From: Rhodopseudomonas palustris | GTDB taxonomy: Bacteria; Pseudomonadota; Alphaproteobacteria; Rhizobiales; Xanthobacteraceae | Assembly (NCBI GenBank): GCA_016215605.1 | Contig: JACRJB010000009.1 | Coordinates: 1 to 63,106, forward strand | DNA: 63,106 bases | Reading direction: 5' to 3' | Shown: one piece after another, positions 18,845-28,251 of the stretch | Position numbering within the stretch: position 1 is the first letter of the stretch | Layout: each line of letters begins with the position of its first letter | Made by a program: the position numbers and the translations under genes | The notes under the pieces: model-generated | What the model was told of the DNA's origin: nothing | Database searches by the model: none | What the model saw: the letters and a program-made list of their open reading frames with translations, nothing else

Positions 18845-19645
18845 CTAATTGCCCGCCAGCACCGCGGCCACGCCCAGCAGGAACCCGATCTCGAACATCT
18901 GCTCCACCGCCCCGAGCACGTCGCCGGTGTAGCCGCCGAGCAGGCGTTTGGCCCATGACACCATGACGGCGGCGAGCGTCGCGCCGAGGCCGAGGCCGGC
19001 GATCAGCGCGACCGGCGACACCAGCAGCAGCGGCAGCGCCGCCAGCGCCACGGTGACCAGCACCAGGATCCATTCGTCCTTGCGCATCGCCTCTTCGGCG
19101 TAGCTGACCTTCATCGCCTTGACGTCGCCGGCGTAGCCGAGCTTGCGCTTGACGAAGCCGGGCGTCGCGCGCGCCGCAGCGTGGCAGGCGATCAGGGTGG
19201 CGAGCGCGGCCCACAGCGGCAGTTGCGCCAGCGCGGTGGCGCGCAGCGCGACGTCGAGGCCGAGCGCCAGCCCGCCATAGGTGCCGAGCCGCGAGTCCTT
19301 CATGATCTCCAGCCGCCGCTCGACCGACCAGCCGCCGCCGAAGCTGTCGAAGGTGTCGGCGAGTCCGTCCTCGTGCATCGCGCCGGTGACGACGATCGAG
19401 GCCGCGACCGCCAGCAGCGCGGCGAGGCCGGGGCCGAACAGCGAATTGCCGATCAGCAGCACCAGCGCCGAGATCACGCCGATCCCGACGCCGGTGATCG
19501 GAAAGAACGTCATCGCCCGCGTCAGCCAGTCCGGCTCCGGCGCGCGGTCGGAATCCGGCACCGGCAGGATGGTCAGAAAGCGGATAGCGTCGAGCAATTG
19601 CGCGAGAGCCGGCGTTTGCCGGGGAGGCGGGGAATCGATGGACAT
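18845..19645 (-). CDS. cobS: adenosylcobinamide-GDP ribazoletransferase
   Basis: A 266-residue integral membrane enzyme of the last steps of cobalamin synthesis, joining adenosylcobinamide-GDP and alpha-ribazole. Family signatures are FLTILPVP near the start, the acidic metal-binding stretch HEDGLADTFDSFGGG (about 88-102), MKDSRLGTYGGLALG, and GYTGDVLGAVEQ near the C-terminus. About six hydrophobic segments are seen. Start at the ATG at 19645. Unusually alone: no cobU, cobT or cobC gene is visible next to it, and the 480 bases upstream show no B12 box that I can recognise. Confidence 0.95.
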   Translation of the reverse strand: MSIDSPPPRQTPALAQLLDAIRFLTILPVPDSDRAPEPDWLTRAMTFFPITGVGIGVISALVLLIGNSLFGPGLAALLAVAASIVVTGAMHEDGLADTFDSFGGGWSVERRLEIMKDSRLGTYGGLALGLDVALRATALAQLPLWAALATLIACHAAARATPGFVKRKLGYAGDVKAMKVSYAEEAMRKDEWILVLVTVALAALPLLLVSPVALIAGLGLGATLAAVMVSWAKRLLGGYTGDVLGAVEQMFEIGFLLGVAAVLAGN

Positions 19646-20127
19646 GATGGTCCTTTGCGGGAACTCTCTACTGCGCGCCGCGGCCGGCGATGGTCAACCG
19701 CGACCTTGGCCGAGCGGGCGGCCGCGTCGCCTGTCGTGCAACGAGGAGTGGAACCTTGGGAGAGAACAATTCAGGGTCGGAGGCGCGGCCGCACAGTCGG
19801 TCTGACAGCCGGGCGGTCGGGCAATTTTGATGTCTCAGATATCATTTATACTGATCTAAAATAGATGATTGATAGACCTCCTGCGATTCGGGTAACTAGA
19901 CCGTCGAACGCCGGCGGCCGGGATCAAGGCCGCGGCGACTCCACGCCTGGCCATGCGCGCACGGCGGCGCTGCTGTCCGCCGGCCGGGTGGCGGGCGGAG
20001 CAACTGGTGGAACTGAGGTCGAACCCGATGCGGATGGGGCACGATCGCGAATGATGTCTCCGGCGCCGGATCGCAGGCTGGCTCCTCGCGCGCGTCCCCT
20101 CGCGCGCGCCGCACGGGTGCGCGGCCG
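19646..20127. other. divergent intergenic region between cobS and hyfB, 482 bases
   Basis: Most of it is GC-rich with no credible gene. An AT-rich island at about 19822-19886 (around TGATGTCTCAGATATCATTT) stands out against the local composition and is the likeliest promoter zone. I looked for a cobalamin riboswitch facing cobS and for a TTGAT-N4-ATCAA anaerobic (FNR/FixK) box facing hyfB and found neither. Confidence 0.4.
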
Positions 20128-22146
20128 ATGACCGAACTCGCGGTGCAGCTTGGGTGTGTGGCCGCACTGCTGGCGGTCGCGGTCGTCGCCGCGCCGCTGA
20201 GCCGAACGCCCCGCCTCGCCACTGCGATCATTTACGGCGCGACGCTGATCGTCTGCGCGGTCGCCACCGCCAGTGCGCTGACCTGGCTGCTGCTGCATGC
20301 GGACGCCGCTGCCGAGCGCGTGCTGCCGATCGGGCTGCCCTGGCTCGGCGCACATCTGCGGCTCGATGCGCTGGCGGCGTTCTTCCTCGTCGTGATCAAT
20401 CTCGGCGGCACGCTGGCGAGCCTGTATGCGCTGGGTTACGGCCGCCACGAACACGCGCCGCATCGCGTGCTGCCGTTCTATCCGGCGTTTCTGGCCGGGA
20501 TGAATCTGGTCGTGCTCGCCGCCGATGCGTTCTCCTATCTGCTGAGCTGGGAGTTCATGTCGCTGGCGTCGTGGGCGCTGGTGATGGCGCATCACCGCGA
20601 CGCATCCAATCGCCGCGCCGGTTATGTCTATCTGGTGATGGCGAGCTTCGGCACGCTGATGCTGTTGCTCGCCTTCGGCCTGCTCGCGGGTTCTGCCGGC
20701 AATTACGATTTCGCCGCGATCCGCGCCGCGCAGCACACGCCCTATGTGGCGACGCTGGTGCTGATCCTGCTGCTGCTCGGCGCCGGCTCCAAGGCCGGCC
20801 TCGTTCCGCTGCATGTCTGGCTGCCGCTGGCGCATCCGGCGGCGCCGAGCCACGTCTCGGCGCTGATGAGCGGCGTGATGACCAAGGTGGCAATCTACGG
20901 ATTCATCCGCGTGGTGTTCGACCTGCTCGGCACGCCGGACTGGTCGACCTCGGGCATCGTGCTGGCGCTTGGCGGCGTCACCGCGGCGCTCGGCATTCTC
21001 TATGCGCTGATGGAGAAGGACCTGAAGCGGCTGCTGGCCTATTCGACGATCGAGAATGTCGGCATCATCTTCGTCAGTCTCGGCCTCGCGCTGGCGTTCC
21101 AGACCAATCACCAGCCGATTCCGGCGGCGCTGGCGTTCACCGCGGCGCTGTTTCACGTGCTCAACCATTCGCTGTTCAAGAGCCTATTGTTCTTCGGCGC
21201 CGGCGCGGTGCTGAGCGTCACCGGCGAGCGCGACATGGATCGGCTCGGCGGGCTGATCCACCGCATGCCTTTCACCAGCGTGGTGTTCCTGATCGGCAGC
21301 GTGGCGATCTCGGCGCTGCCGCCGTTCAACGGCTTCGTCTCGGAATGGCTGATCTTCCAGGCGGTGCTGCAGAGCCCGCAGCTGCCGCAATGGGGCCTCA
21401 AGATTCTGGTGCCGGCGGTCGGCGGGCTGATGGCGCTGGCCGCGGCGCTGGCGGCAGCGTGTTTCGTCAAGGCCTATGGCGTCACCTTCCTCGGCCGGCC
21501 GCGCGGCGCGGCGACGCTCGCCGCCAAGGAAGTCGACCGGTTCTCGCTGGCCGCGATGGCGATCCTCGCCGCTTTGTGCCTGCTCGCCGGCGTGCTGCCC
21601 GGCCTGGTGATGGACGCGCTGGCGCCGATCGCGACCGAGATTCTCGGCAGCCGGCTGGCGCCGCAGAGCGGGATGGCGTGGCTGTCGATCGTGCCGATCG
21701 CGCAGAGCCACAGCTCGTACAACGGCCTCTTGGTCGCGGTGTTCATCGCGGTGTCGGCGTCGCTGTCGTTTGGCGCGATCCGGCTGGTCTCGTCCGGCGC
21801 GGTGCGCCGCGGCCCGGCCTGGGGCTGCGGCTTCACCGACCCGGTGCCGCTGGCGCAATATTCGGCGGCCGGCTTCGCGCAGCCGATCCGCCGCGTGTTC
21901 GGCACGCTGATGTTCCGTGCCCGCGATCACGTCACCATGCCGCCGCCCGGCGACATCGCGCCGGCGCGGCTGCGGATCGAACTGCACGACCAGATCTGGG
22001 AGCGGATCTACGCGCCGCTCGCCGGCGGCATCATGGCCGCCTCGGTGCGGCTCAACCGGATGCAGCTGCTCACCATCCGCGGCTATCTCAGCCTGGTCTT
22101 CGTCACCCTCGTCACGCTGCTGCTGGTGCTCGCGATATGGACGTGA
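20128..22146 (+). CDS. hyfB: Hyf/complex I-like proton-pumping subunit (HyfB, NuoL/N type)
   Basis: A 672-residue membrane protein of the antiporter-like Mrp/NuoL family as found in hydrogenase-4 and formate hydrogenlyase. It has about sixteen hydrophobic segments. The conserved core has FSYLLSWEFMSLASWALVM, KAGLVPLHVWLPLAHPAAPS (lysine and histidine of the proton channel), MEKDLKRLLAYSTIENVGII and HVLNHSLFKSLLFFGAGAV. The C-terminal part (DPVPLAQYSAAGFAQPIRRV) matches HyfB rather than NuoL. First gene of a six-gene operon; its end overlaps hyfC by 10 bases. It should drive or use proton movement coupled to the peripheral arm. Confidence 0.9.
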   Translation: MTELAVQLGCVAALLAVAVVAAPLSRTPRLATAIIYGATLIVCAVATASALTWLLLHADAAAERVLPIGLPWLGAHLRLDALAAFFLVVINLGGTLASLYALGYGRHEHAPHRVLPFYPAFLAGMNLVVLAADAFSYLLSWEFMSLASWALVMAHHRDASNRRAGYVYLVMASFGTLMLLLAFGLLAGSAGNYDFAAIRAAQHTPYVATLVLILLLLGAGSKAGLVPLHVWLPLAHPAAPSHVSALMSGVMTKVAIYGFIRVVFDLLGTPDWSTSGIVLALGGVTAALGILYALMEKDLKRLLAYSTIENVGIIFVSLGLALAFQTNHQPIPAALAFTAALFHVLNHSLFKSLLFFGAGAVLSVTGERDMDRLGGLIHRMPFTSVVFLIGSVAISALPPFNGFVSEWLIFQAVLQSPQLPQWGLKILVPAVGGLMALAAALAAACFVKAYGVTFLGRPRGAATLAAKEVDRFSLAAMAILAALCLLAGVLPGLVMDALAPIATEILGSRLAPQSGMAWLSIVPIAQSHSSYNGLLVAVFIAVSASLSFGAIRLVSSGAVRRGPAWGCGFTDPVPLAQYSAAGFAQPIRRVFGTLMFRARDHVTMPPPGDIAPARLRIELHDQIWERIYAPLAGGIMAASVRLNRMQLLTIRGYLSLVFVTLVTLLLVLAIWT

Positions 22147-23093
22147 TCGCCGACATCGCCGTGCAGGGCGTGCAGATGCTGCTGGTGTTCCTGCTGGCTC
22201 CCCTGCTCACCGGCTTCATCCGCAAGGTCAAGGCGCGGCTGCAGCGTCGCCGCGGCCCGTCGCTGCTGCAGCCCTATCGCGATCTGATCCGGCTGCTGCG
22301 CAAGGAAGTGGTGCTCGCCGACAACGCCTCCTGGCTGTTCCGCGCCGTGCCCTACGTCACCTTCGCGGCGATCTGGGTCGCCGCCGCCTTGGTGCCGACC
22401 TTCGCCACCGGCCTGCTGTTCAACTGGACCGCGGATCTGATCGTGATCGTCGCGCTGCTCGGCACCGCGCGGTTCTTCCTCGCGCTCGCCGGCATGGATA
22501 TCGGCACCTCGTTCGGCGGCATCGGCTCGTCGCGCGAGGTGATGATCGCGGCGCTGGCCGAGCCGGCGATGCTGATGATCGTGTTCTGCGTCGCGCTGGT
22601 GGCCGGCTCGACGCATCTGTCGACGGTCGCCAATTACATCGCCTCGACCGCGGTCGGGCTGCGCGTCTCGCTCGGGCTGGCGATGATCGCGCTGGTGATC
22701 GTGGCGCTGGCCGAGAACGCCCGCATCCCGGTCGACAATCCCTCGACCCATCTCGAACTCACCATGGTGCACGAGGCGATGATCCTGGAATATTCCGGCC
22801 GGCATCTGGCGCTGATCGAATACGGCGCGCAGCTCAAGCTGCTGCTGTACGTTTCGCTGATCGTCTGCCTGTTCTATCCCTGGGGCATCGGCGTGTTCGG
22901 CGCCGGGCCCGTCGCCTATCTGGCCGGCGCGGCGCTGTATCTGTTCAAGATCACCATCGCGGGCTTCCTGCTGGCGATGTTCGAGACCGCCACCGCCAAG
23001 ATGCGGGTGTTCCGCGTGCCGCAGTTCCTCGGCGCCGCGCTGATGCTGGGTCTGCTCGGCACGCTTCTCCTCTTTGTGTCGAAGGGGCTGTGA
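22137..23093 (+). CDS. hyfC: Hyf/complex I-like membrane subunit (HyfC, NuoH type)
   Basis: A 318-residue subunit of the HyfC/HycD/NuoH family that links the membrane arm to the catalytic arm. About eight hydrophobic segments. The ATG at 22137 overlaps the end of hyfB. Family marks are RRGPSLLQPYRDLIRLLRKE (the conserved quinone-site-region loop), FALAGMDIGTSFGGIGSSRE-like residues, ENARIPVDNPSTHLELTMVH and the late ETATAKMRVFRVP. These are the expected loops in group 4 hydrogenases and related complexes. Nothing looks damaged. Confidence 0.92.
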   Translation: MDVIADIAVQGVQMLLVFLLAPLLTGFIRKVKARLQRRRGPSLLQPYRDLIRLLRKEVVLADNASWLFRAVPYVTFAAIWVAAALVPTFATGLLFNWTADLIVIVALLGTARFFLALAGMDIGTSFGGIGSSREVMIAALAEPAMLMIVFCVALVAGSTHLSTVANYIASTAVGLRVSLGLAMIALVIVALAENARIPVDNPSTHLELTMVHEAMILEYSGRHLALIEYGAQLKLLLYVSLIVCLFYPWGIGVFGAGPVAYLAGAALYLFKITIAGFLLAMFETATAKMRVFRVPQFLGAALMLGLLGTLLLFVSKGL

Positions 23094-23095
23094 CG

Positions 23096-23758
23096 ATGCA
23101 CGGGCTCGCCTTCGACATCTCGCATTCGCTGGCCGGCGGCCTGGTGCTGGTGTCGTTCATGATGCTGTATCAGGACCGGCTGACCTCGCTGCTCAACGTG
23201 TTCGCGCTGCACGCGGTGATGCTGTCGCTGTCGGTGGCGTGGCAGGCGCTGATCCAGGATGCGCCGCATCTCTACGTCACCGCGGCGATCGCGCTGCTGT
23301 TCAAGGCGATCATCATTCCGGTGGCGCTGCGCCGGATCGTCTACAAGCTCGGCATCCACCGCGACATCGAGACCGTGGTCGGGATCGGCCCGACCATGCT
23401 GGCCGGCATGGGGCTGGTGGCGCTGTCGCTGGCCCTGATGCTGCGCGTCACCGCCGACGCCGACGCGCTGGCGCGCGAGGACCTTGCGTTTGCGCTGTCC
23501 GTCGTGCTGCTCGGCCTGCTGTTCATGGTGACGCGGCGCAACGCCGTCAGCCAGGTGGTCGGCTTCATGTCGCTGGAGAACGGCCTGATCCTCGCCGCCA
23601 CCGGCGCCAAGGGCATGCCGCTGGTGGTCGAGATCAGCGTCGCGTTCTCGGTGCTGATCGCCTTCATCGTCATCGGCATCGTGCTGTTCCGGATCCGCGA
23701 GCGGTTCGACTCGGTCGACGTGTCGCAGCTCGACGTCTCGCGCGGAGAGCGGACATGA
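23096..23758 (+). CDS. hyfE: Hyf membrane subunit HyfE (NuoK-like plus extra helices)
   Basis: A 220-residue membrane protein of the HyfE family, with six to seven hydrophobic segments. Part of it resembles NuoK: AVSQVVGFMSLENGLILAA carries the conserved glutamate that NuoK-type subunits use. The last 20 residues are charged. The ATG is three bases after the hyfC stop; a GTG two codons earlier is an alternative. Its own stop overlaps the hyfF start (ATGA). HyfE is absent from hydrogenase-3, so this complex follows the hydrogenase-4 plan. Confidence 0.9.
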   Translation: MHGLAFDISHSLAGGLVLVSFMMLYQDRLTSLLNVFALHAVMLSLSVAWQALIQDAPHLYVTAAIALLFKAIIIPVALRRIVYKLGIHRDIETVVGIGPTMLAGMGLVALSLALMLRVTADADALAREDLAFALSVVLLGLLFMVTRRNAVSQVVGFMSLENGLILAATGAKGMPLVVEISVAFSVLIAFIVIGIVLFRIRERFDSVDVSQLDVSRGERT

Positions 23759-25206
23759 CGCTGTCCGGCATCGATCCGGTGGTGGGGGTGCTGCTGATCC
23801 CGGTCTGCGCCGCGGTCGTGCTGGCGCTGCTGCCGGGCTACAAACTCACCGCACAGCTCAACGTGCTGGCGAGCCTCGGCAGTTTCCTGTGCGCGGCCTC
23901 GCTGCTGGTGCTGCCGCGCCCGGCGCCGGGGCCCTACATCCTGGTCGACGATCTCAACATCGTCTTCATCGTGCTCAACACCTTCGTCGGCTTCACCACC
24001 AGCCTGTTCAGCGCCAGCTACATCGCCCACGAGCTCGAGACCGGCAAGCTGACGCCGACCTATCTGCGGTTCTACCACGCGATGTATCAGATCATGATGT
24101 TCGGCATGAATCTCGCGTTCATGTCGAACAATATCGGGCTGATGTGGGTGGCGGTGGAACTGGCGACGCTGACCACGGTGCTGATGGTCGGCATCTATCG
24201 CACGCCGGCGGCGCTGGAAGCCGCGTGGAAATACTTCATCCTCGGCAGCGTCGGCATCGCGCTGGCGCTGTTCGGCACCATCCTGGTCTACATGGCGGCG
24301 CGGCCGGTGATCGGCGAGGGCCAGGAGGGCATGATCTGGACCGTGCTGGTGGCGCGCGCCGCCGGCTTCGACGCGCCGCTGCTCAACGTCGCCTTCGTGT
24401 TCCTGTTCCTCGGCTACGGCACCAAGGTCGGCCTCGCGCCGTTGCACGCCTGGCTGCCGGACGCCCACGCCGAAGGCCCGACGCCGATCTCGGCGGTGCT
24501 GTCCGGCCTGCTGCTCAACGTCGCGCTGTATGCGCTGCTGCGCTTCAAGATGCTGCTCGCCGCCAACGGCGATGCGATGCCGCCCGGCGTGCTGATGATC
24601 GTGATGGGGCTGGCGTCGCTGCTGTTCGCCGCCTTCATGCTGTATCGCCGCCGCGACATCAAACGGCTGTTCGCCTATTCGTCGATCGAGCACATGGGCA
24701 TCATCGTGTTCGCGTTCGGCATGGGCGGGCCGCTGGCGAATTTCGCCGGGCTCTTGCACATGGTGATGCACAGCCTGACCAAATCGGCGATCTTCTACGC
24801 GGTCGGCCACATCACCCAGGTCAAGGGCACGCAGTCGCTGGCGAAGATCCGCGGCATCACCGAGACCCATCCGGTGCTCGGCTGGGGCCTCGTCGTCGGC
24901 GTGGTGGCGATCGCCGGGCTGCCGCCGCTCGGCATCTTCATGAGCGAATTCCTGCTGGTGTCGTCGACCTTCGCGCGCTCGCCGTGGCTGGCGCTGCTGC
25001 TGGTGTTCGGCATTCTGGTGGCGTTCGGCGCGTTGACGCTGCGGCTGACCGGGATCGCCTTCGGCCGGCCGCGCGGCAGCCGCGCGCCGGTGCAGGCGTC
25101 CTACGTGCCGATGTTCGCGCATCTGGCGCTGGTGCTGATCGCCGGCGTCTATCTGCCGGCGCCGGTGGTGGCGTGGTTCCAGCACGTCGCCAAGCTGCTG
25201 GGCTAG
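23755..25206 (+). CDS. hyfF: Hyf/complex I-like proton-pumping subunit (HyfF, NuoN/M type)
   Basis: A 483-residue second antiporter-like subunit with about fourteen hydrophobic segments. It has WVAVELATLTTVLMVG (channel glutamate), GYGTKVGLAPLHAWLPDAHA (lysine/histidine motif), YRRRDIKRLFAYSSIEHMGI and LLHMVMHSLTKSAIFYAVGH. The ATGA overlap with hyfE implies translational coupling. With hyfB, this gives two candidate proton or sodium pathways. HyfD is not present, so the membrane arm is B-C-E-F. Confidence 0.92.
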   Translation: MTLSGIDPVVGVLLIPVCAAVVLALLPGYKLTAQLNVLASLGSFLCAASLLVLPRPAPGPYILVDDLNIVFIVLNTFVGFTTSLFSASYIAHELETGKLTPTYLRFYHAMYQIMMFGMNLAFMSNNIGLMWVAVELATLTTVLMVGIYRTPAALEAAWKYFILGSVGIALALFGTILVYMAARPVIGEGQEGMIWTVLVARAAGFDAPLLNVAFVFLFLGYGTKVGLAPLHAWLPDAHAEGPTPISAVLSGLLLNVALYALLRFKMLLAANGDAMPPGVLMIVMGLASLLFAAFMLYRRRDIKRLFAYSSIEHMGIIVFAFGMGGPLANFAGLLHMVMHSLTKSAIFYAVGHITQVKGTQSLAKIRGITETHPVLGWGLVVGVVAIAGLPPLGIFMSEFLLVSSTFARSPWLALLLVFGILVAFGALTLRLTGIAFGRPRGSRAPVQASYVPMFAHLALVLIAGVYLPAPVVAWFQHVAKLLG

Positions 25207-25221
25207 GGAGTATTCGCGCCG

Positions 25222-26733
25222 ATGCCGTCGCTGATCGATCTCAACCTCGAAGGCCTGCAGGTGGCGCGGCATCGGCCGTGGCCCCGCACGGTGGTCGACA
25301 GCGCGGTGTGGAGTTTCGCGGCGCGGATGCTGAGCGAGCGGCAGTGGCAATTGCTGTCGCTGTGGGGCGAGCCTGCGAGCGTGCACATGGCGCTGTTCGA
25401 TCCGCGCAGCGGCGAGGTCGGGATCGTCAGTCTGGATTGCCCGCATGGCTCGTTTCCCTCAGTGGCGGCGAAGCATCTGCCGGCGCTGCGGCTGGAGCGC
25501 ACCATCACCGATCTGTTCGGGCTGAAGCCCGACGGCGCGATCGACGATCGGCCGTGGCTCGATCACGGCCAATGGGGCGTGCATACGCCGCTGGGCGCAA
25601 AGACGGACGCCTCGTCACCGTCGCCGGCCTATCGCTTTCTGCCGGTCGAGGGCGACGGCACGCATCAGGTCGCGGTCGGCCCGGTGCATGCCGGCATCAT
25701 CGAGCCCGGCCATTTCCGCTTCACGGTGAGCGGCGAGACCGTGGTGCGGCTGGAGCAGCGGCTCGGCTACGTCCACAAGGGCATCGACGGACTGATCGCC
25801 GGCGCCGATCTCGCCCGCGCCGCGCAACTTGCTGGCCGCGTCTCCGGCGATTCGACGGTGGCCTATGCGCTGGCGTTTGCGCGCGCGGTCGAGACCGCCG
25901 CGGAGATCGCGGTGCCGGCACGCGCGGTGTGGCTGCGGGCGCTGTGCGCCGAACTCGAGCGCCTCGCCAATCACCTCGGCGACATCGGCGCGATCTGCAA
26001 CGACGCGGCGTTCGCGATCATGCTCGCGCAGTTCGGTGTGCTACGCGAGAGCGTGCTGCGCGCCGCTGATGCCGCATTCGGTCATCGCCTGATGCGCGAC
26101 GTGGTGACGCCGGGCGGCGTCGCGCGCGATCTCGACGACGCGGGCACGGCCGCGATCCGCAAGGCGCTGGCCGTGGTGCGGAGCAAGTTGCCCGAGCTGA
26201 TCGAGCTGTACGACAGCACGGCGTCGCTGCAGGACCGCACCGTCGCCACCGGCACCCTGAAGCCGGCGCTGGCCGAGCAATACGCCGCCGGCGGCTTCGT
26301 CGGCCGTGCCTCCGGTCGCGGCTTCGATGCGCGGCGCACGCTGGCCTACGCGCCCTACGACGAGCTGCGTTTCGATATCCCGGTGCTGACCGAGGGCGAC
26401 GTCGACGCCCGCATCTGGATTCGGATTCGCGAGGTCGAGCAGAGCCTGTCGCTGGTCGATCAGATTCTCGACCGGCTGCCGCGCGGCGACATTTTCATCG
26501 CGCCGACGCTGCCGGCGGAGGTCTGCGAAGGCCTGGCGCTGGTCGAAGGCTTCCGCGGCGACATTCTGGTCTGGCTGCGGCTGCAGGGCGGCGTCGTCGA
26601 GCGCTGCCATCTGCGCGATCCGTCGTGGTTCCAATGGCCGCTGCTGGAGGCGGTGATCGAGGGCAACATCATCGCCGACTTCCCGCTGTGCAACAAGTCG
26701 TTCAACTGCTCCTATTCGGGCGTGGATCTGTAG
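25222..26733 (+). CDS. hyfG: Hyf-type large subunit lacking most NiFe ligands (Ehr-like, NuoCD type)
   Basis: A 503-residue subunit combining a NuoC-like N-terminal part (about 1-150) with a NuoD/HycE-like part. True group 4 hydrogenases bind NiFe through two CxxC pairs. Here the first pair, expected after GYVHKGIDGL, reads RVSGDS (206-211), with serines at both cysteine positions. The second, at the C-terminus, reads NCSYSGVDL (495-503): one cysteine (496) remains and the other is Ser499. The active site therefore probably cannot hold NiFe. This is the defining trait of the energy-converting hydrogenase-related (Ehr) complexes. Electron donor or acceptor is unknown. No C-terminal extension for maturation cleavage is seen, in line with a cofactor-free subunit. 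Confidence 0.88.
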   Translation: MPSLIDLNLEGLQVARHRPWPRTVVDSAVWSFAARMLSERQWQLLSLWGEPASVHMALFDPRSGEVGIVSLDCPHGSFPSVAAKHLPALRLERTITDLFGLKPDGAIDDRPWLDHGQWGVHTPLGAKTDASSPSPAYRFLPVEGDGTHQVAVGPVHAGIIEPGHFRFTVSGETVVRLEQRLGYVHKGIDGLIAGADLARAAQLAGRVSGDSTVAYALAFARAVETAAEIAVPARAVWLRALCAELERLANHLGDIGAICNDAAFAIMLAQFGVLRESVLRAADAAFGHRLMRDVVTPGGVARDLDDAGTAAIRKALAVVRSKLPELIELYDSTASLQDRTVATGTLKPALAEQYAAGGFVGRASGRGFDARRTLAYAPYDELRFDIPVLTEGDVDARIWIRIREVEQSLSLVDQILDRLPRGDIFIAPTLPAEVCEGLALVEGFRGDILVWLRLQGGVVERCHLRDPSWFQWPLLEAVIEGNIIADFPLCNKSFNCSYSGVDL

Positions 26734-26735
26734 CG

Positions 26736-27269
26736 ATGCGCAAGCTGCTGTTCGAAAGCCTGTTCGCCAAGCCGCTGACGGAAGCCGCGCCGGCCCCCGA
26801 CGACGCCGCCACGGCCGAACTCGCCGCGCTGGTCGAGGCGACGGCGCGGCGCAAGCTCGGCCGCAGCCTCGCGATCCGCGAGGTCGATGCCGGCTCCTGC
26901 AACGGCTGCGAGCTGGAAATCCACGCGCTGAACAACGCGTATTACGACGTCGAACGGTTCGGCCTGCGTTTCGTCGCCTCGCCGCGCCATGCCGACGTGC
27001 TGATGGTCACCGGGCCGGTGACCCACAACATGCGCGAGGCGCTGCGGCTCACCTACGACGCGGTGCCCGGGCCGAAATGGGTGGTTGCGGTCGGCGATTG
27101 CGCCAGGGATGGCGGCTGCTTCGCCGGCAGCTACGCGATCGCCGGCGGCGTCTCCGCGGTGATCCCGGTCGACGTCCACATCCCCGGCTGCCCACCGCCG
27201 CCGTTGCAGATCCTGCGCGGCCTGCTGGCGCTGCTCGAAGGCGTCGCGGGACACAAGCCCGCGCGTTGA
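26736..27269 (+). CDS. hyfI: Hyf/complex I-like small subunit (HyfI, NuoB type)
   Basis: A 177-residue iron-sulfur subunit of the NuoB/HycG/HyfI family. The four ligands of the proximal 4Fe-4S cluster are present: the pair in GSCNGCELE, one in VGDCARDGG (with another Cys four residues on, as in this family) and one in IPGCPPPPLQILRG. Starts two bases after the hyfG stop. Its intact cluster site contrasts with the lost NiFe site in the large subunit, which argues that electrons still pass through this arm. No ferredoxin-like (HyfH/NuoI) or HyfA gene follows, so the partner carrying electrons in is not encoded here. Confidence 0.92.
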   Translation: MRKLLFESLFAKPLTEAAPAPDDAATAELAALVEATARRKLGRSLAIREVDAGSCNGCELEIHALNNAYYDVERFGLRFVASPRHADVLMVTGPVTHNMREALRLTYDAVPGPKWVVAVGDCARDGGCFAGSYAIAGGVSAVIPVDVHIPGCPPPPLQILRGLLALLEGVAGHKPAR

Positions 27270-27320
27270 TCGGCGAGAGCCAGCAACTCATCTTCTGCCG
27301 GCGAGTCATCCCTCTCGTTC

Positions 27321-27470
27321 GTCATTCCGGGGCGCGAGCGCAGCTCGCGAACCCGGAATCCATAACCACCGCGTCGAGTTGTTGTAGTCCGACCCTCCAC
27401 GGCCGTGCGTTTGCCGCGAGTCCAGGGAGTATGGATTCCGGGTTCGCGCTTCGCGCGCCCCGGAATGACG
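27321..27470. repeat. palindromic intergenic repeat, GTCATTCCGGGGCGC family
   Basis: Outer arms GTCATTCCGGGGCGCG and CGCGCCCCGGAATGAC, inner arms CGAACCCGGAATCCATA and TATGGATTCCGGGTTCG. Members of the same family lie at 39719, 49251, 50259 and 50432. It occupies most of the 359-base gap after hyfI; I see no gene in the remainder (27471-27628). Confidence 0.85.
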
Positions 27471-27628
27471 AACGTGGTGGTCGTGCAACGTCGAGATGCT
27501 TTGCTGCTCGCCGCGCCGCGCGCCGTCTCACTACGCGCTGTCGCACAACGCCGCGACCAGCGGCCGCAGTGGTGGCTTGATCCGGCTCAATGTTGGGCTG
27601 GTAGGATGCGGCCTAGCCTGACGTGTTG

Positions 27629-28009
27629 ATGATGACAGAGCGTCTGGAGACGATGCGGCGCGATCGGAACAGCGACACGGCACGGACGACCGCATTGCAG
27701 CTCTGGCTCAAGGCGGCGATCTGTCTGTGCGCGCTGGCCGTGATCGTGCTCGGCACCGCCTCGGTCGCATCGGCGCACGACGCGCCGCGCGATCAGCTTG
27801 CATTCGTCAAGACCCTACCTCCGGTTCCTGCGCCGAACGTCAGCGACGAGCCCGAGATCTGTACGCCGGAAGCTAGCGCCACTGTTCTCGACGCCGCGTC
27901 GCTGCGCGGCGCGGTCTGCGATCAGTCGACCCGGCTGCGCCTGCCGCTGGCCGAAATGATGCTCGATCGCAGCGAGCGCCCGCTGCTACGTCCGCCGATC
28001 GCGGCGTAA
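27629..28009 (+). CDS. small exported protein of unknown function
   Basis: A 126-residue protein (ATG at 27629; GTG at 27623 and ATG at 27632 are alternatives). Residues about 20-46 form a hydrophobic segment (WLKAAICLCALAVIVLGTAS) followed by SVASAHDAP, a plausible signal peptidase I site after ASA. The mature part of about 75 residues is rich in Pro, Leu and Arg, with two cysteines (EICTPEA and GAVCDQS) that could form one disulfide. No family is recognised. It stands alone between the repeat and the ATPase gene. Confidence 0.55.
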   Translation: MMTERLETMRRDRNSDTARTTALQLWLKAAICLCALAVIVLGTASVASAHDAPRDQLAFVKTLPPVPAPNVSDEPEICTPEASATVLDAASLRGAVCDQSTRLRLPLAEMMLDRSERPLLRPPIAA

Positions 28010-28251
28010 GCGTCGCCGACCTCCTCATCCGCTGCCGCTGATCGATCCGATCGAACCGCCGTCTGGTGACGGTGGCGGGGCTCGCTTTGTCGCGAGTCGC
28101 CGCGCGCAAGCGCCGGGAGTCCGGCTTCGTCCTCCATCTGTCGCGCTGCACCGTCGATCCCTCGGGATTGGGCGGCGTCGAGGCCGTCGTTTCTGACGCC
28201 CATCGAGCCTCCGCAGCGCGCTTTCCACAATTCCAACTGTCGAGACACCGC

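Noticed and set aside
19646-20127. Cobalamin riboswitch ahead of cobS
   Set aside because: No B12-box (GCCACTG-like) or fitting fold seen on the minus strand.
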